The position numbers were made by a program, and so were the translations under genes. Shown in pieces: positions 60,883 to 64,000 of a DNA stretch of 64,000 bases (the first letter of the stretch is position 1; each line of letters opens with the position of its first letter). The DNA lies in the NCBI RefSeq assembly GCF_002531725.1, contig NZ_NWSQ01000004.1, forward strand, positions 1 to 64,000. The letters run 5' to 3'. The notes beneath the pieces are model-generated. The model was given only the letters and a program-made list of their open reading frames with translations. It ran no database searches and was not told where the DNA came from. This DNA comes from Rhizobium sp. L43 (GTDB lineage: Bacteria > Pseudomonadota > Alphaproteobacteria > Rhizobiales > Rhizobiaceae).

Positions 60883-61785
60883 CTAATTTCTAAGCAAAGA
60901 GAGGGACTTAAGCTTCGCTTGAAAGGCGAGCAGGTCATTCCAGGCCAGCCTTTTATTGACCGGTGCGGTTAAGAGATCCTGCGGATGCAGGCTGGCTATG
61001 GCAGGAATGACACAGTCGGCGACGGCAATCTCCTTCCAGCGGCCGCGCAGGCCGTGGATCGTGTCGTTTTCGCCGAAGAAGAAGCGGGCCGAAAAATTGC
61101 CGAGCAGCAGGATCGCCTTTGGTTCGGCCAACGCGATCTGCCGCTCGATGAACGGCCGGCAGATGTCCATCTCCGCTGCCGAGGGGGCACGATTGCCAGG
61201 TGGCCGCCAGGGGATGACCTGCGTCAGCAGAACGCTTGCGCGGGTCAGCCCGATCGCCGCCAGCATCTTGTCGAACAGCTGGCCGGATTTTCCCGAGAAG
61301 GGCACGCCTTCGCGATCGTCTTCGGCGCCCGGCGCCGAGCCGATTACCATGATACCGCTTTCGGCATCACCGCTGGCAAAGATGGTCGAGCGGGCGCTGT
61401 GCTTGAGGTTGCAGCCGTTGAAGGCTTCGATCGCGGTCTTGAGTTCTGCGAGCGACCGCGCCGTTTCGGCGACGAAACGCGCCTGCTGCACAGCCTCGCC
61501 ATCCGGGATCGCCGGTTGCGGGCCGGACGCGGCGATCCCCGCCGGCGCCGGGCGTGCCGTTGCACTCGGACGCGGCGGTGTCCGGCCTTCTCCGGCACCG
61601 GAACGTTCCCCGAGGGAAGGTTGCGGCTGCGCCTGTGTCGCCGGGCGCCGGGCGGCCTTCATCGCCTCGAACTCGGCGAAGCGGTCGATCGCCCCTTCTT
61701 CCAGCAGCCATTCCACGCCGGCATCCGCATGGAAATGCAGAAGCGCTGCAAGCTCGGCGGGGGAAAGGTCGTTGGCGGAGATCAT
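60883..61785 (-). CDS. Uracil-DNA glycosylase, family 4-like, lacking two Fe-S cysteines
   Basis: A 300-residue protein. The first 95 residues are alanine/proline-rich and likely disordered after a helical start (LSPAELAALLHFHADAGVEWLLEEGAIDRFAEFEAMKA). The UDG core has the uracil-binding loop IGSAPGAEDDREGVPFSGKSGQLFD (residues about 148-172), VIPWRPPGNRAPSAAEMDICRPFIERQI and ASLHPQDLL. In classical family 4 enzymes four cysteines hold a 4Fe-4S cluster; here the positions read F122, C125, W193 and C209. It may be a metal-free variant. It removes uracil from DNA if active. The gene is separate from its neighbours. Confidence 0.82.
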   Translation of the reverse strand: MISANDLSPAELAALLHFHADAGVEWLLEEGAIDRFAEFEAMKAARRPATQAQPQPSLGERSGAGEGRTPPRPSATARPAPAGIAASGPQPAIPDGEAVQQARFVAETARSLAELKTAIEAFNGCNLKHSARSTIFASGDAESGIMVIGSAPGAEDDREGVPFSGKSGQLFDKMLAAIGLTRASVLLTQVIPWRPPGNRAPSAAEMDICRPFIERQIALAEPKAILLLGNFSARFFFGENDTIHGLRGRWKEIAVADCVIPAIASLHPQDLLTAPVNKRLAWNDLLAFQAKLKSLSLLRN

Positions 61786-61853
61786 CCGACAGGTTTAGCC
61801 GACAGACTGTGGCATGGAAAGGGCAGGCGACAGATTGCCCGCCCTTGCCGGCG

Positions 61854-63146
61854 CTATTGCACAGTCCATTGCGCGATGTCGTCGCGTTCGCCGATCAGCG
61901 CCAGGCCGTGGGCGATCGACAACAGCTCGCCGCCGCTCTCGATCTTGTCGCTGTCGAAGCGCTCGGTGAAGATGCGCCGCACCGCCGGCACGAAGGAGGT
62001 GCCGCCGGTCAGGAACACCTTGTCGATCTCCGCGGACGTCGTCTCGGTCTTGTCAAGCACGTCGTCGAGCGCCCCTTCGATACGGGCGAGGTCATCGACG
62101 ATCCAGCTTTCGAAATCGCTGCGCTTGATCGTGCGACGACCGCCGCGGCCGAGCGGCGCGAAATCGAACGGCGCCTCTTCGGCGGAGGAAAGCGCCATCT
62201 TGGTTGCAGAGACGGCCTGATAGAGCGGATAGCCCTCGTCATGGTCGATCAAGTCGACGAAGATTTCCAGTTTCTCCGGTTCCAGGCTGGTGCGCACCAG
62301 CTTCTTGAGATCCTCGAATTCCCGCGAGGTCTTGAAGATCGACAGCTGGTTCCAGCGGCTGAAGCTCGCATAGTAGTTTGACGGCACCTCAAGGATCTTG
62401 TCGAAGCTCTTGAAATGGCTACCCTTGCCGATCTGCGGCGCGACGATGTTGTCGATCATGCGCGCATCGAAATGGTCGCCGGCCACACCGACACCCGAAT
62501 GGCCGATCGGCGTTGCCGTCAGTTTGCCGGCCCTGGTCTCGAAGCGGATCAGCGAATAGTCCGTCGTACCGCCGCCGAAGTCGGCGACGAGCACGGTCGC
62601 ATCGGACTTCAGGTTCTGCGCGAAGTAGAAGGCGGCCGCAACCGGCTCGTAGACATAATGAATTTCCGGAAAGCCGAACCGCGTCAGCGCCTCGTTGTAG
62701 CGCAGCACTGCAAGCGCCGGGTCCGGATTGGCGCCGGCGAAATGCACCGGACGGCCGGCGATGATGCGGCTGGTCTCATCGGGCCAACTCTCGCCTGCGT
62801 AATGGCGGAGGCGCCGGATGAAGATTTCCATCAGGTCTTCGAAGCTCTGCCGCTTGCCGAAGATGATTGTGCCCTGGAAGAGCGCGCTGGCGGCAAAGGT
62901 CTTGATCGACTGCAGGAAACGGCAGTCGCCGGGATTGTCGATGAACTGGCGGATCGCCGCATGGCCCGCCTCCACCTTCAGCGCCGAAGCCCCGAGCTGC
63001 GCGTCCTTCATGAAGGACAGCGCCGTGCGCATGCTGTCGGCCGTACCCGCTGTGCTCGTGAACGCCATCGAGCGTGTCGCCCCGCCATCCGCCATGGCGA
63101 GAACCGTATTCGTCGTGCCGAAGTCCAAACCCAGCGCCTGAGCCAT
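61854..63146 (-). CDS. yegD: Hsp70 family protein, YegD-type
   Basis: A protein of 430 residues, an Hsp70 ATPase fold without a separate substrate-binding domain. It has GLDFGTTNTVLAM (N-terminal phosphate loop), YEPVAAAFYFA, VLVADFGGGTTDYSL, GVAGDHFDARMID and FLTGGTSFVPAVRRIF. E. coli YegD has this architecture. The start is the ATG at 63146. Its client or partner is unknown. It lies between the UDG gene and an RND efflux gene, all on the minus strand, but with gaps that suggest separate units. Confidence 0.9.
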   Translation of the reverse strand: MAQALGLDFGTTNTVLAMADGGATRSMAFTSTAGTADSMRTALSFMKDAQLGASALKVEAGHAAIRQFIDNPGDCRFLQSIKTFAASALFQGTIIFGKRQSFEDLMEIFIRRLRHYAGESWPDETSRIIAGRPVHFAGANPDPALAVLRYNEALTRFGFPEIHYVYEPVAAAFYFAQNLKSDATVLVADFGGGTTDYSLIRFETRAGKLTATPIGHSGVGVAGDHFDARMIDNIVAPQIGKGSHFKSFDKILEVPSNYYASFSRWNQLSIFKTSREFEDLKKLVRTSLEPEKLEIFVDLIDHDEGYPLYQAVSATKMALSSAEEAPFDFAPLGRGGRRTIKRSDFESWIVDDLARIEGALDDVLDKTETTSAEIDKVFLTGGTSFVPAVRRIFTERFDSDKIESGGELLSIAHGLALIGERDDIAQWTVQ

Positions 63147-63282
63147 GCCCGCACCTCTTCATGCCGATTGTTGTTGGAGACGGAGCGTTGCTCCGCAGGG
63201 GCGTGCGAACGCCCGGATCAAGGAGGGCGGGTGATGCCACAGAGGCGTGACACATTCAAGAGGAGCGGAAGTTGATGTGATC

Positions 63283-63323
63283 GAGGCGCACTTCTTCTCC
63301 CGGTGGAAGAAGAAGTGCGCCTC
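63283..63323. terminator. Strong hairpin downstream of RND gene
   Basis: GAGGCGCACTTCTTC and GAAGAAGTGCGCCTC are perfect 15-bp arms separated by 11 nt. It lies 39 nt after the stop codon of the minus-strand RND gene. There is no T run on the minus strand (GATCACATC follows), so termination there may be Rho-assisted. Confidence 0.6.
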
Positions 63324-63361
63324 AGGGGCTGATCGGCTATGCCGAACTCAGAGGGCCGTCA

Positions 63362-64000
63362 TCACTCGGCAGCCATTGCCCTTGCCTCCTGCACCACAGG
63401 CTCCTCGACCTTCTTTCCGCCGATCAGGCGGCCGAGGAAATTGCCGAAGCGGTCCATCTCGACGAAGATGACCGGGGTGATGAACAGCGTCAGCATCTGC
63501 GAGACGATCAGGCCGCCGACGACGGCGATGCCGAGCGGCTGGCGCAGCTCCGAGCTTGCGCCGGTGCCGAGCGCGATCGGCAGGGCGCCGAGCAGGGCGC
63601 AGAAGGTCGTCATCATGATCGGCCGGAAGCGGCGCACGCAGGCCTCGTGGATCGCCGCCGTCGCCTTTTCGCCCGTCGTGCGCATCGTCTCCACCGCCAC
63701 GTCGATCATCATGATCGCGTTTTTCTTGACGATGCCGATCAGCATCAGCAGGCCGATGAGGGCGATGATCGACAGGTCGAAGCCCATGATCTTCAACGCC
63801 AGCAGCGCACCGAAGGCCGCCGCCGGCAGGCCGGAGAGGATGGTGAGCGGATGGATGAAGCTCTCATAGAGCACGCCGAGCACGACATAGATGGTCAGAA
63901 TGGCCGCCAGGATCAGATAGGGCGTATTGCCCTGCGACTGCTGGAAGATCTCCGCCGTGCCGCCATAGGAGGTGAAGACGTCTGCCGGAACGCTGATGTC
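63362..64000 (-). CDS. RND efflux permease, C-terminal part (N-terminus off window)
   Basis: The last 212 residues of an AcrB/MdtB-type inner-membrane pump. [14 protein letters not shown], then [106 protein letters not shown] and a short hydrophilic tail. These are transmembrane helices 9-12. MxxIDVAVE and RPIxMTT are the family signatures. Proton-driven export with a periplasmic adaptor is expected; substrates unknown. The frame is continuous to the right edge, so the rest of the gene is outside the window. Confidence 0.92.
   Translation of the reverse strand, partial: DISVPADVFTSYGGTAEIFQQSQGNTPYLILAAILTIYVVLGVLYESFIHPLTILSGLPAAAFGALLALKIMGFDLSIIALIGLLMLIGIVKKNAIMMIDVAVETMRTTGEKATAAIHEACVRRFRPIMMTTFCALLGALPIALGTGASSELRQPLGIAVVGGLIVSQMLTLFITPVIFVEMDRFGNFLGRLIGGKKVEEPVVQEARAMAAE

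Overview
The window is a GC-rich, gene-dense stretch of an alphaproteobacterial chromosome. It looks most like Rhizobium (R. etli / R. leguminosarum group) or a close relative. The reasons are the feuN-feuP-feuQ locus, the cycHJKL-degP-two-component-glnE-pleC gene order that I remember from Sinorhizobium meliloti, many DUF families typical of Rhizobiales, and dispersed rhizobial palindromic repeats whose first base pairs are often a stop codon. No species call can be made without a search. There is no rRNA, tRNA, CRISPR array, phage block or complete insertion sequence that I can see.

Layout. 1-6.7 kb: the truncated 5' part of sufE, a DUF5330-type gene, a DivJ-like sensor kinase overlapping a peptidoglycan-binding membrane protein, DUF1491 and DUF2336 genes, and two small ORFs. 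6.7-13.1 kb: a DUF1254/DUF1214 pair, a MITE-like 154-bp repeat, a class A penicillin-binding protein, a YcgN-type cysteine-cluster protein and an aberrant EF-G-like GTPase. 13.2-22.2 kb: a TetR/SDR divergent pair, a fatty acid desaturase coupled to a tiny membrane ORF, small hypotheticals, MFS/LysR and LysR/ectC divergent pairs, and a VOC protein. 22.5-26.6 kb: a heat-shock island with groES-groEL behind a CIRCE-like operator, a divergent three-gene coupled operon of small unknown proteins, and small genes downstream. 26.7-37.2 kb: an accessory patchwork containing a protease-dead HtrA-like protein, a MocR-type regulator, DUF983, LysR/GST, a FMN-binding flavin protein, a DUF1348-TetR operon behind a perfect palindrome, a lone endolysin-like gene next to two CtrA-type boxes, a Dabb protein and an MFS transporter.

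37.2-57 kb is the most conserved block: feuN-feuP-feuQ (osmosensory/cyclic glucan control), a surface-antigen-like lipoprotein, ccmI-ccmE-ccmF-ccmH (cytochrome c maturation), the periplasmic protease degP with a linked response regulator and sensor kinase, glnE (control of glutamine synthetase), a PleC-like kinase and pepN. 57-64 kb: a soluble chemoreceptor-like protein of inverted domain order, a DMT transporter, an unrecognised two-HTH protein, two small ORFs, a family-4-like uracil-DNA glycosylase lacking two Fe-S cysteines, a short YegD-type Hsp70, and the C-terminal end of an RND efflux pump running off the window.

Themes. Envelope homeostasis is prominent (PBP, PG-binding protein, Feu, DegP, lysin, RND). 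Two members of the DivJ/PleC cell-cycle kinase family sit in the same window as two perfect TTAA-N7-TTAA boxes. Several proteins keep a family fold but have lost catalytic or metal-binding residues (the HtrA-like protein, the EF-G-like protein and the UDG). Those, the orphan ectC, the inverted chemoreceptor and the stop-codon-bearing repeats are the items most worth following up.
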